Shown one piece after another: positions 26,597 to 34,196 of a stretch of 42,043 nt of DNA (positions within the stretch are counted from its first letter, which is position 1; each line of letters begins with the position of its first letter). This DNA comes from Clostridia bacterium. Lineage in GTDB: Bacteria; Bacillota; Clostridia; Oscillospirales; Acutalibacteraceae. The DNA is taken from assembly GCA_017631955.1 (NCBI GenBank), contig JAGBSJ010000008.1, positions 1 to 42,043 on the forward strand, written 5' to 3'. Below the pieces are notes generated by a model. The model saw only the letters and a list, made by a program, of their open reading frames with translations, did not search any database and was not told the origin of the DNA. The position numbers and the translations under genes were made by a program.

Positions 26597-28252
26597 ATAT
26601 GTTTTAATCATTTCTTCATCAACCATAACTCTTTCGCCTGGTTTTTTAGCAACTGCAAAAGCAATATTCTTTGAATGGTCGCCTACACGTTCAAAGTCAA
26701 TAAGAGTATTAACAAACATCATGCCTGCGCGAGTTTCACAATGTTCTTTGTTAAGACGATAAAGATGAGCATTCTGATATTTTTCTTTAAGATTATCAGA
26801 TGCAGTCTCAAGTGTTTCAATACGCTTTGCTTCTTCAATAGTAAGTTCTTGTTTTTCAAAAGAACTGATTGAAGCGTCAAGCAATTCCACAACACATTTT
26901 CGCATTGTTTCTAGTTCGGCAACTGCCTCATCTGAAATAGCAAGTTTTTCATTACTACGAACAATAGCTGCTTCACTAAGGTTTACTGCATGGTCGCCAA
27001 TACGTTCAATATCATTAATTACATGGAATAAACGACCAATATATTTAGCATCAGAATAGTCCAAATCAAGTGCATTGATTTTAACAAGATTTCTTGTAAT
27101 TCCGTGATTCAAGAAGTTAATTACTTCTTCAACCGACTCTATCTTTTCACCTTTACTTGTATCATTATTTATAAGTGCAGTTGCAGCACGGTCAAAGTTA
27201 TCACGCGCAAGTTTTGCCATTCGTACTACTTCTTTACCAATCTGTTCAACTGCAACAGGAGGAGTACTGAGAAGATGTGAGTCATAGAATTTGAATTCAA
27301 GTTTTGAATCTTCAGGTTCTTTATCAGGAACAAGAATACAAGCCATTTTAATAATCCAATTAGCAAATGGGAATAAAACAATTGTATTTACAACATTGAA
27401 GATGATATGTGCCGCTGAAATCTGTGCAGACACGTTATCACTTAATCCTGCAAGCCATGTGGTATAAGGTGTAAATGCTGTTATAAACAAGAATATTACT
27501 GTACCTATAACATTAAAGAGCAAGTGCATAACTGCAGTTCTTTTTGAATTTGTTTTTGAACCAGCCGCAGAAAGAAGTGCAGTAACACAAGTACCTATGT
27601 TTTGTCCAAGAAGAATATACACCGCAAAATCAATTGGTACAAGACCCTGAATCGCAAGTGCTTGCAAAATACCGATACTTGCAGATGAACTCTGAATTAC
27701 CGCTGTTAAAACTACGCCTATAAGTACACCAACAAACGGATTACTGAAATTTGTCATAAAGTATGTGAAAACTTCTGATTCGCCTAAAGGTGCCATACCA
27801 TAAGCCATTAATTCCATACCTACAAAAAGCATACCAAATCCTGCAATAGTCTGACCAATATGCTTAACAATATCTTTCTTAACAAAAAGCATTGCAAAAA
27901 CGCCAAGAAGCAAAGCAACAGGTGCAATCATTCCTAAATCCATTGCAATAAGTACGCTGGTTACAGTTGTACCAATGTTGGCACCCATAATAACGCCTAC
28001 TGCCTGCGCAAGATTCATAAGCCCCGCGTTAACGAAACCAACAACCATAACCGTTGTTGCAGATGAACTTTGAATAAGTGCAGTCACCAACGCGCCCATA
28101 ATAACAGCTAAAAATCTGTTTTTAGTCAGAGCACCTAAGATTTTCTTCATCTTTGAGCCAGCCGCATATTCAAGGCCTTCGCCCATAGCATCAATACCGT
28201 AAAGGAATAATCCAATACCAGTGAAAAATGACAATATATTCATTACTTCCAT
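26594..28252 (-). CDS. Na/Pi cotransporter family protein with PhoU-like domain
   Basis: A 552-residue membrane protein. Two Na_Pi_cotrans repeats carry the paired QSSSAT (61-66) and QSSSAS (187-192) motifs that mark the SLC34/YjbB group. The cytoplasmic C-terminal part (about 335-540) is a PhoU-like helical domain. Bacterial YjbB-type members are thought to export phosphate in exchange for Na+, so direction is open. AAGGAG lies 8 bases before ATG 28252. It is last of three genes after GDPD and GH20; phosphate released by the phosphodiesterase pathway is a possible link. Confidence 0.9.
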   Translation of the reverse strand: MEVMNILSFFTGIGLFLYGIDAMGEGLEYAAGSKMKKILGALTKNRFLAVIMGALVTALIQSSSATTVMVVGFVNAGLMNLAQAVGVIMGANIGTTVTSVLIAMDLGMIAPVALLLGVFAMLFVKKDIVKHIGQTIAGFGMLFVGMELMAYGMAPLGESEVFTYFMTNFSNPFVGVLIGVVLTAVIQSSSASIGILQALAIQGLVPIDFAVYILLGQNIGTCVTALLSAAGSKTNSKRTAVMHLLFNVIGTVIFLFITAFTPYTTWLAGLSDNVSAQISAAHIIFNVVNTIVLFPFANWIIKMACILVPDKEPEDSKLEFKFYDSHLLSTPPVAVEQIGKEVVRMAKLARDNFDRAATALINNDTSKGEKIESVEEVINFLNHGITRNLVKINALDLDYSDAKYIGRLFHVINDIERIGDHAVNLSEAAIVRSNEKLAISDEAVAELETMRKCVVELLDASISSFEKQELTIEEAKRIETLETASDNLKEKYQNAHLYRLNKEHCETRAGMMFVNTLIDFERVGDHSKNIAFAVAKKPGERVMVDEEMIKTY

Positions 28253-28264
28253 ATCTTTTTCTCC

Positions 28265-29848
28265 TTATTTTGTCATTTTAATTTTCTCATTATATTTATA
28301 TTCAGCACCGCGATTACCAAGATGATAAACTGATTTATTCTTTACCTTGAACCAAATCTTTTTCTCAATTCTTGAATAATTGATGTTTTTTGATTTCATA
28401 TACATCTTAAAGAAATCAAGACGTTTATAGAAATCTTTGTAGTTTTTGAATTTGTCTTCAGTCCATGCAACTTCAGCAAGAGCAAAAATTCTTGGATAAA
28501 CAGAAAATTCCCAAGCATCATATGTATCAATCCACTCAGCCCAAGACTCAAATTCAACACCAAGAACATTCTTTTCATTTACAAATCCAGATTTAGCAAC
28601 ATTAAAGTTATAAACCTTTTTTAACGGTACTCTTGAATATGAAAAGTCAAAATACAGTGTAGGACAAGGTGAAACAATGAATTTCCGCTTATTATGTTCA
28701 CGCTTTACCCAAGCAGGACTACGTAAAATCCAATAATGTCCAATTATGTTCGAATCAGTATTTTCGCCAATACCATCATTCCACTCAATACTTGTTTTGC
28801 CAAGTTTTTTAAGCATTTCGTTAACTTGATTGTTAAAATACGCTTGTAAATCTTTGCCTTTTTCAAGTCCGAGGTCCTTCATTTTTTGTTGACACACGGG
28901 ACACTCTTTTTCCCATATCTTATGGCCTTTTGACGCTTCATCGCCACCCATATGGAAATGTTTGTATGGGAACAACTCGCAAACTTCAGTTAAAAGTTTT
29001 TCCACAAAAACATAAGTTTCGTCCTGACCTGCGCAAAGAACATCTTTTGTAATTCCATTTTCACAGAAAACTTCATATTCACCTTTGAGACATGAAAGTT
29101 CAGGGTATGCAGCAAGTATTGCAACAGTATGACCAGGCAAATCAATTTCAGGAATTATATCAATACACAAGTTACTTGCATATTCAACAATTTCACGAAT
29201 CTCATCTTTTTTATAGTAATGGTAATACTCTTCTCCACCCTTTTGAAGTTCAGGAAATGCTAAATTGTTGCAACCACCAAGAAGTTCGTATTTTCTATTA
29301 CTACTGATTTCATTGAGAAGTGGAAAAACTTCACTTTCAATTCTGTAACCTTGGTCATCACAAAGATGCCAATGAAATTTATTAAGTTTAAGAAGTGCCA
29401 TATTATCAAGAGCACTCTTAACAGCATCTATGCCAAAAAAGTGACGTGCTTCATCCATCATTCCTCCACGATAAGAGAATTTAGGATAATCATATATGTA
29501 AGCGCAATTAAGTACAGCTACACCATTTGCACTTTTCGCCTGCATAATCATAATTTTAAGGGTTACAGCACCATAAAATGCACCATTTTTGTCAGATGCT
29601 GAAACGGTAATTCCATCCGGTGTGATTTTCAACTTATATGCTTCACTTTTAAGTGTTGAATCTTTATTAAATTTAATCGCTCCGTTATTTGCACCTTTCT
29701 TTGTTTTAAGAAAACCAGAAAGATAATTACCAGCTTTTATAAATTCAGGTATACAAAGCACAGCAGTTTCAGATGTAACTGTATACGTTCCATCGAGGAC
29801 ATCGTATTTTTGTGGTTTTGGAATTATACTATATTTGGGATTGTTCAT
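28265..29848 (-). CDS. GH20 beta-N-acetylhexosaminidase
   Basis: A 527-residue glycosidase that removes terminal beta-linked GlcNAc or GalNAc. An N-terminal GH20b domain (1-~115) precedes the barrel: FSYRGGMMDEARHFF, KFHWHLCDDQGYRIE, PEIDLPGH, and the catalytic pair D303-E304 in HMGGDEASK. Tryptophans near EWNDGIG and GVEFESWAEW line the -1 site. No signal peptide is visible, so it should work in the cytoplasm on imported oligosaccharides or muropeptides. The C-terminal ~70 residues are strongly basic. Its start overlaps the GDPD stop by 4 bases. Confidence 0.92.
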   Translation of the reverse strand: MNNPKYSIIPKPQKYDVLDGTYTVTSETAVLCIPEFIKAGNYLSGFLKTKKGANNGAIKFNKDSTLKSEAYKLKITPDGITVSASDKNGAFYGAVTLKIMIMQAKSANGVAVLNCAYIYDYPKFSYRGGMMDEARHFFGIDAVKSALDNMALLKLNKFHWHLCDDQGYRIESEVFPLLNEISSNRKYELLGGCNNLAFPELQKGGEEYYHYYKKDEIREIVEYASNLCIDIIPEIDLPGHTVAILAAYPELSCLKGEYEVFCENGITKDVLCAGQDETYVFVEKLLTEVCELFPYKHFHMGGDEASKGHKIWEKECPVCQQKMKDLGLEKGKDLQAYFNNQVNEMLKKLGKTSIEWNDGIGENTDSNIIGHYWILRSPAWVKREHNKRKFIVSPCPTLYFDFSYSRVPLKKVYNFNVAKSGFVNEKNVLGVEFESWAEWIDTYDAWEFSVYPRIFALAEVAWTEDKFKNYKDFYKRLDFFKMYMKSKNINYSRIEKKIWFKVKNKSVYHLGNRGAEYKYNEKIKMTK

Positions 29849-30588
29849 TTAATACTCTCCAATATTTTTCTGCAATAATCCGGTACATCAGAAATTAATG
29901 CATCACAACCCCATTCAGTTAATCTTATAATTTCTTCTTCAAGATTAACTGTCCAAGGATTAACCGCCATACCGAGATTGTGAAGTTCAACAACATCGTT
30001 ATATGTAATGAGTTTTCTGTGAGGATGTGCAGCATCAACATTCAACTGTTTACAATATTTTGCTACACCAAAATTCATAATTTCACGACCAAGGTCGTCA
30101 TTTTCATAAAGAAGTGCTGTTTTTACGTTACTGTCAAATTCTTTAACCATCCGTACACATTCAGGGTCAAAGCAAGAAACAATAGAATTCTTTACGATTC
30201 CGTATTTATTGATTTCTTCAACCACTTTTTTAACAAGGTCATTATTCTTTTTTGGTGGTTTAATTTCAATGTTAATTAAACTCATATCTTTAACAACATC
30301 TAAAAGTTCACTTAAAGTTGGTAAAGTTGTATTTGAAAAATCATTATTAAAATAAGAACCGAAGTCCATAGCTTTAAGCTGAGCAAGTGTTAATTCGTCA
30401 ATAAGACCTTTACCGTTTGATGTTTCATCAACAGTGTAGTTATGACAAACAACAATCTCGCCATCTTTACATAAATGGACATCGGTTTCAATTCCGTCAG
30501 CATTAAATTCAAGTGCTTTTCTAAAAGCAGGAATAGTATTTTGTGGTGCTACCTTATTGGCACCTCTATGGGCTAATACAAGTGGCAT
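29845..30588 (-). CDS. Glycerophosphodiester phosphodiesterase
   Basis: A 247-residue enzyme of the GDPD family, which splits glycerophosphodiesters into glycerol 3-phosphate and an alcohol. Catalytic HRGA (H7), metal ligands E34 and D36 in DGIETDVHL, and H49 in VVCHNY are present. No signal peptide is seen, so it is cytoplasmic. ATG 30588 is chosen because AAGGAG (30603-30598) lies 9 bases upstream; the TTG at 30597 would abut that site. It is first in an operon with GH20 and the Na/Pi protein. Confidence 0.9.
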   Translation of the reverse strand: MPLVLAHRGANKVAPQNTIPAFRKALEFNADGIETDVHLCKDGEIVVCHNYTVDETSNGKGLIDELTLAQLKAMDFGSYFNNDFSNTTLPTLSELLDVVKDMSLINIEIKPPKKNNDLVKKVVEEINKYGIVKNSIVSCFDPECVRMVKEFDSNVKTALLYENDDLGREIMNFGVAKYCKQLNVDAAHPHRKLITYNDVVELHNLGMAVNPWTVNLEEEIIRLTEWGCDALISDVPDYCRKILESIK

Positions 30589-30652
30589 AAATTTCAACTC
30601 CTTAGAGCAAAAATATATAGCAGAAACAAATAAGTCAAATTTCTACAAATAT

Positions 30653-30682
30653 ATATTACCAAAATTAATTGCCGTTTGTAAA
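30653..30682 (-). promoter_or_regulatory. Candidate promoter of the GDPD-GH20 operon
   Basis: Minus strand TTTACA (30682-30677), 18 bases, TGG-TAATAT (-10 at 30658-30653). A second candidate, TTGACT at 30638-30633, would place the start of transcription on the ribosome binding site. Confidence 0.4.
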
Positions 30683-30691
30683 GAGTTATTT

Positions 30692-31294
30692 TTAATTAAA
30701 TATTTCTTCAAAGAATTCAATAATTTTAAATCTGAATTTGTATTTTTCAGTTTCAGTAACTATTTCTGTTTCAGTATCAGTTAAAACATCTGATATTTCA
30801 CATTCCTCAACGGCAGACGGCAAACACATTGGTGGAAACATAACACACCACCAATTTTTACCTTCGCCCTCGCCTATTATAACTTTAATTGCATTATAAT
30901 TACCTGCAGGTAACGTAACTTTATTGTCATATGTGCGGGTATTAAAATACTCATTATCTATTTCGATATTAACACCATAATCAAAGCCCTCATTTTGTAT
31001 GGTTTCGAGTGCAACACTCTCAAGATATTCAATATAAGGTTCAATTTTTTCCTTTGCCTCTGTTGATGTTACACTTCCGTCAAAAACTTCTTTTCCGGCT
31101 GTCAAAACTGCATCACGGACTTTAAGTTTCAAACTCTGGTCTTCTTCAGTATCAGAATTTGCAATTACATGCATACGCAACATTTTTTCTCTGATATTTT
31201 CACATTGTTTTGAAAAAGTATTAATGTTGAAAACACAACAAAATATTAAGGCAACCAACAAAGAAATTTCAATTTTAAGTACTGTTTTTTTCAT
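30692..31294 (-). CDS. spoIIR: Stage II sporulation protein R
   Basis: A 200-residue secreted signalling protein. An N-terminal hydrophobic helix (about 8-25) is followed by the SpoIIR domain: LRMHVIANSDTEEDQSLKLK, VRDAVL and KNWWCVMFPPMCL. In spore formers it is made in the forespore under sigma-F, crosses into the intermembrane space and triggers SpoIIGA to activate sigma-E in the mother cell. Start ATG 31294 has GGAGTG upstream. A sigma-F-like promoter lies directly before it, beyond the 6S RNA terminator. Confidence 0.93.
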   Translation of the reverse strand: MKKTVLKIEISLLVALIFCCVFNINTFSKQCENIREKMLRMHVIANSDTEEDQSLKLKVRDAVLTAGKEVFDGSVTSTEAKEKIEPYIEYLESVALETIQNEGFDYGVNIEIDNEYFNTRTYDNKVTLPAGNYNAIKVIIGEGEGKNWWCVMFPPMCLPSAVEECEISDVLTDTETEIVTETEKYKFRFKIIEFFEEIFN

Positions 31295-31316
31295 ATAATT
31301 CACTCCAATCGAATGA

Positions 31317-31345
31317 ATTATTGACACAAAAACTTTCTAATAAAC
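31317..31345 (-). promoter_or_regulatory. Candidate sigma-F promoter of spoIIR
   Basis: Minus strand GTTTA (31345-31341), 15 bases, GTCAATAAT (31325-31317). This fits the sigma-F pattern GYWTA and GGnnAnAnT except for one G. Confidence 0.4.
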
Positions 31346-31371
31346 AAAAAAGCGAGGAAAAACCTCGCTTT
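31340..31371 (-). terminator. Terminator of the 6S RNA gene
   Basis: AAAGCGAGG (31349-31357), five A, CCTCGCTTT (31363-31371); on the minus strand it runs into TTTTTTGTTT. Confidence 0.85.
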
Positions 31372-31384
31372 ACTGTTTTATGTA

Positions 31385-31577
31385 ATGAAATGCCCCGCAA
31401 AGTCGGTTGCGGTGAATACTAACCTGCATGTTAAGCAGGTGGGTGCCGTCCGTTTCATGTCTGTGCTCCCTTCGTCCGTCTTATGACGGGAGGTCTGCTC
31501 CCAATGAATCGAGAATTGGCTCCCTTTTAGTGAGTGTTGGGTTAATATCATCCGCAGTTATCGGGCTTCGCAGGGTG
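31385..31577 (-). ncRNA. ssrS: Probable 6S RNA
   Basis: No protein frame fits this ~195-base G+C-richer block, which has its own promoter and terminator. Its ends pair as a 10-bp closing helix (minus strand CCCTGCGAAG at 31575-31566 with CTTTGCGGGG at 31402-31393), and inner TGCGG/CCGCA pairs extend it. On the 3' strand a hairpin (CCTGC/GCAGG, 31423-31436) follows GGCACCCA and precedes TTAGTATTCAC, and the apex contains CCGTC-ATAA-GACGG. Size, long-rod architecture and the 3'-strand hairpin fit 6S RNA, which binds the sigma-A RNA polymerase in stationary phase. The match is from memory of the family, not a covariance search. Confidence 0.68.
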
Positions 31578-31581
31578 TCGT

Positions 31582-31609
31582 ATTATATTTTATTCTTCGT
31601 CAAAATCAA
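31582..31609 (-). promoter_or_regulatory. 6S RNA promoter, inside the end of the DUF1292 gene
   Basis: Minus strand TTGATT (31609-31604), 16 bases, TATAAT (31587-31582). The -35 and spacer lie in the last codons of the upstream gene. Confidence 0.6.
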
Positions 31610-31886
31610 ACAATTCAGAAAGACGTTCTTCAAAAATCTTACCGATTTCATTGAATTCATTATCATCTTCAATTGGTTCGAGATATGTTTCACCATCTTC
31701 TTCACAAACTTTAAGAATAATTAGCTCGCCGTCATCATCAAGAATCTCATCAGCATCATCATATACAGGAAGAAGTGCTACATATTTTGCTGTATCTGTT
31801 TCAATTCTGTCAAGTTCTTCAAAAACATGTTCAACACCGTTTTCATCAATAACTGACACTAAATCCGGATTAAATTCTTCGCTCAT
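31590..31886 (-). CDS. DUF1292 (YrzB-like) acidic protein
   Basis: A very acidic 98-residue cytoplasmic protein (many Asp and Glu). The pattern ISVIDENG-type start (VSVIDENGVEHVFEELDRIE), YVALLPVYDDADE and GELIILKVCEEDGETYLEPI matches DUF1292, a small Firmicutes family of unknown function. ATG 31886 has AAAGGAG upstream. It follows the 222-residue gene by 18 bases, in the same operon. Confidence 0.88.
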   Translation of the reverse strand: MSEEFNPDLVSVIDENGVEHVFEELDRIETDTAKYVALLPVYDDADEILDDDGELIILKVCEEDGETYLEPIEDDNEFNEIGKIFEERLSELFDFDEE

Positions 31887-31904
31887 TTTAATATCTCCTT
31901 TATA

Positions 31905-32573
31905 TTATAAAACATACACGCCTGATTCAAGTACAACGATTTCTTTTCCGCAAGAGCGCAGATATTTATAAACCGGCTCATCAAAAATTCTAAAATCACT
32001 TACTGAATAGTCGTTAAGATTTATAGTTCTTACTTTATTTGAACCCTTATTACAGATAAAAAGTTCATTATCATACTTTGAAATTGACACAGGATTCTGA
32101 AAAGATAATGAATCTTTAGAGCCAATTCGCATACTGAATTTTTTATGTGAAATAGAGTAACTTACAACACAATTGTTTTCAGGAACTACACTCCAGATTT
32201 GTCTGCCATCACAAACAACGCCTGAAATTTCGCCACCTTGATATGATAAGTCACTTGACCATACCATATTGCCTTCAGGTGAGAACAATCCTGTTTCACC
32301 ACTAGGATAAACAACTACAACTTGTTTTGATGAAAAAACATCAGCGTCACAGGAAACGTAGTCGCCAAGTTGTTCTGCTATTTTTTTATATTCCGGACCA
32401 AATTTATTTAACAGATAAACACTTTTTGTAACCGGAGTTTTTTGCATTCTTTTTATATCATATCCGTAAAAATTAACTTTCACAGAGCCGTTTTCAAGGA
32501 CTCTTTTCTTTGTAAAAATGATACCGTTTGAGAATGCGATGATATCGTAAACCGAATCAACAATCTTCTGCAT
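31905..32573 (-). CDS. Protein of unknown function, possible beta-propeller
   Basis: A 222-residue protein without signal peptide or membrane helix that I do not recognise. Several stretches have the spacing of beta-propeller blades (VVVVYPSGETGLFSPEGNMVW, SGVVCDGRQIWSVV, NELFICNKGSNKVRTINL), the last resembling an NHL repeat. At this length it would form only part of a propeller or need to oligomerise. It has its own promoter (TTGACC, 17, TACAAT) and GGTGAT before ATG 32573. The co-transcribed DUF1292 gene gives no clue to function. Confidence 0.7.
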   Translation of the reverse strand: MQKIVDSVYDIIAFSNGIIFTKKRVLENGSVKVNFYGYDIKRMQKTPVTKSVYLLNKFGPEYKKIAEQLGDYVSCDADVFSSKQVVVVYPSGETGLFSPEGNMVWSSDLSYQGGEISGVVCDGRQIWSVVPENNCVVSYSISHKKFSMRIGSKDSLSFQNPVSISKYDNELFICNKGSNKVRTINLNDYSVSDFRIFDEPVYKYLRSCGKEIVVLESGVYVL

Positions 32574-32623
32574 TAAAAATCACCGCTATATATAAAATTT
32601 AGTTTAGAATTCGTATTTATGTT

Positions 32624-32652
32624 ATTGTACTATTTTTTTCTCAATCGGTCAA
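32624..32652 (-). promoter_or_regulatory. Promoter of the 222-residue protein and DUF1292 genes
   Basis: Minus strand TTGACC (32652-32647), 17 bases, TACAAT (32629-32624). Confidence 0.72.
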
Positions 32653-32664
32653 TAAAGAATTTAA

Positions 32665-32829
32665 TTATTTTTTAATTAACTTGTTCTGACAATTTGCATT
32701 ATTATGGGGACAATCAAAATTAATACATCTTGTTTTTCTTGTACCATCAGAATACATAGTTAATTCCATTACTATGTTTTTACCCTGATGTGTACAGAAT
32801 TGCTCATAAGTAGTTTTAGTTTCAGTCAT
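32665..32829 (-). CDS. 54-residue Cys/His protein, probable small zinc-binding protein
   Basis: A short frame starting at ATG 32829 with a strong AAGGAG upstream and ending TAA at 32665. The peptide begins MTETKTTYEQFCTHQGK and ends LIKK. Four Cys and two His fall in a metal-site-like pattern: C12-x-H14, then C35, C40-P-H42 and C47 (CINFDCPHNNANC). That spacing, the good ribosome binding site and the lack of any competing frame support a real gene. Family unknown. It is divergent from bofA and upstream of a separate promoter. Confidence 0.65.
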   Translation of the reverse strand: MTETKTTYEQFCTHQGKNIVMELTMYSDGTRKTRCINFDCPHNNANCQNKLIKK

Positions 32830-32935
32830 ATTGTTCACTCCTTCTTAAATTTCTAATCTATTGTATGTTTCAAGGTATAATTTAAGCATTAAAATAATAA
32901 AAATAATATGTCCAAAAATTTTCAGGAGGCAAAAA

Positions 32936-33199
32936 ATGAATTCGGGTAAAATCCTTCTTGGAGTATTGTTTGCAACATATATTATTGTTATTTTTATAGC
33001 ATATTTCAAATCAAAAAGATTTTTCACTGCACTGCTTTTCACCGCATTACAAGGGGTTTGTGCTTTATTCGCAGTTAATCTTATTGGAAAGTATATTACA
33101 ATACATATTCCAATAAATGCATGGACTCTTAGTGTTTCTTCTTTTGGCGGAATTTCAGGTGTAATAACGCTCTTATTGTGTGACATTTTTATGAATTAA
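32936..33199 (+). CDS. bofA: BofA-like pro-sigma-K processing inhibitor
   Basis: An 87-residue membrane protein with two to three hydrophobic spans. AVNLIGKYITIHIPINAWTL followed by GGISGVITLLLCDIF matches the C-terminal signature of the BofA family (IPIN then G-x-x-G-V/I). BofA holds back SpoIVFB so that pro-sigma-K is cleaved only after a forespore signal. ATG 32936 follows AGGAGG (32924-32929); an open extension back to 32861 has no binding site. With yunB and spoIIR it marks this organism as a spore former. Confidence 0.82.
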   Translation: MNSGKILLGVLFATYIIVIFIAYFKSKRFFTALLFTALQGVCALFAVNLIGKYITIHIPINAWTLSVSSFGGISGVITLLLCDIFMN

Positions 33200-33271
33200 C
33201 CACAATATAATAATACTAAAAATTCAAGAAATATTCATCACACAAATTATGGATAATATGCCAAACGAATT

Positions 33272-33306
33272 GCTACAAATTATTTCAATTTGTAGCTTTA
33301 TTTTTT
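33272..33306 (+). terminator. Terminator downstream of bofA
   Basis: GCTACAAATT (33272-33281), loop of 5, AATTTGTAGC (33287-33296), then TTTATTTTTT. The remaining ~90 bases before the TRIC gene hold AT-rich DNA with no promoter I can call firmly. Confidence 0.8.
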
Positions 33307-33397
33307 GTTTTTGCTTTACTATTTATATCAATTGTGTTAGAATTATGATGGTTATGGGTTTATACTATAAATATAGTAATCAAATAGGAGAATCATT

Positions 33398-34048
33398 ATG
33401 GATTTATTCTATACAATTATTGAATCAATAGGTGTTGTTGCATTTTCAGTATCAGGCGCAATGGTGGCAATCAGAAGAAAAACTGACCTTTTTGGAGTCA
33501 TTCTTCTGGCAATTATTACAACACTTGGCGGCGGACTTACACGAGATGTAATTTTCAGTTTTTCCCCTCCCGGACTTTTCAATTCAAAAGAATACCTGTT
33601 GCTATCAACAATTGTTTCAATCATTGTTTTCCTTTTTGCGAGAAAGTTCAGTCATACATATTTAGAAAATGAAATTAGAATCGAACATATTAACGATATT
33701 TTCGACGCATTGGGACTTGGAATTTTTGCTGTAATGGGTGTTAAGGTCGCATTTGAACAAGGATACACGGACAATGCATTAATCAGTATTTCTTGCGGTG
33801 CAATTACCTGTATATGCGGCGGTATGCTTCGTGATGTGCTTACAAATTCAACACCATTTGTGTTAGTAAAACGTATTTATGCTATCGCTGCTATTGCGGG
33901 TGCTTCTACTTACTATTTACTGTATTTATATGGTTGGAATATAGGTATTGAAGATAGTCTTGCTATGATTATAGGTTTAGCGATTACATTTATTTTAAGA
34001 ATACTTGCTATGGCTTTTAAGTGGAATATGCCAAAAGCTATTAAATAA
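33398..34048 (+). CDS. Trimeric intracellular cation channel family protein (YadS-like)
   Basis: A 216-residue membrane protein with about seven spans and an internal duplication. Each half has a Gly-rich kink: GGGLTRDVIF in the first and CGGMLRDVLT in the second, the hallmark of the UPF0126/TRIC family (PF03458). Bacterial TRIC proteins conduct K+ or related cations as trimers; a link with glycine or serine-type solutes has been proposed for some. ATG 33398 has AGGAG upstream. It stands alone, ended by a strong terminator. Confidence 0.9.
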   Translation: MDLFYTIIESIGVVAFSVSGAMVAIRRKTDLFGVILLAIITTLGGGLTRDVIFSFSPPGLFNSKEYLLLSTIVSIIVFLFARKFSHTYLENEIRIEHINDIFDALGLGIFAVMGVKVAFEQGYTDNALISISCGAITCICGGMLRDVLTNSTPFVLVKRIYAIAAIAGASTYYLLYLYGWNIGIEDSLAMIIGLAITFILRILAMAFKWNMPKAIK

Positions 34049-34068
34049 AGTTAATGTTTTCATAAAGA

Positions 34069-34106
34069 AAAAGAGATTGTTACTGCTGAACAATCTCTTT
34101 TCTTTT
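34069..34106 (+). terminator. Terminator of the TRIC gene
   Basis: A 13-bp stem, AAAAGAGATTGTT (34069-34081) and AACAATCTCTTTT (34089-34101), followed by CTTTT. Confidence 0.88.
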
Positions 34107-34107
34107 A

Positions 34108-34127
34108 GGACGATGTGGGCATCGTCC
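34108..34127. repeat. Short palindromic element GGACGATG-tggg-CATCGTCC
   Basis: A perfect 8-bp inverted repeat followed by CCTACA, lying between two terminators. It is G+C-richer than its surroundings and resembles the 'TAGGGGACGATG' palindromic repeats scattered through many Clostridia genomes. Only one copy is in the window. Confidence 0.5.
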
Positions 34128-34154
34128 CCTACACTATTCTATCATTCTGTGCAT

Positions 34155-34196
34155 ACAAAAACCCGCTTAGCAAATCTGCTAAGCGGGTTTATTTTA
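34155..34196 (-). terminator. Terminator of the PH-domain gene
   Basis: A 14-bp perfect stem, AAACCCGCTTAGCA (34159-34172) and TGCTAAGCGGGTTT (34177-34190), loop AATC, with T-rich sequence on both strands. Confidence 0.9.

Noticed and set aside
30589-30597. TTG start for the GDPD gene
   Set aside because: It would touch the AAGGAG sequence directly; ATG 30588 has proper spacing.
31381-31577. The structured block considered as a cobalamin-type riboswitch because of GCACCCACC
   Set aside because: It is followed by its own terminator and then an independent sporulation promoter, its two ends pair with each other, and no aptamer core for a known riboswitch was recognised; 6S RNA fits better.
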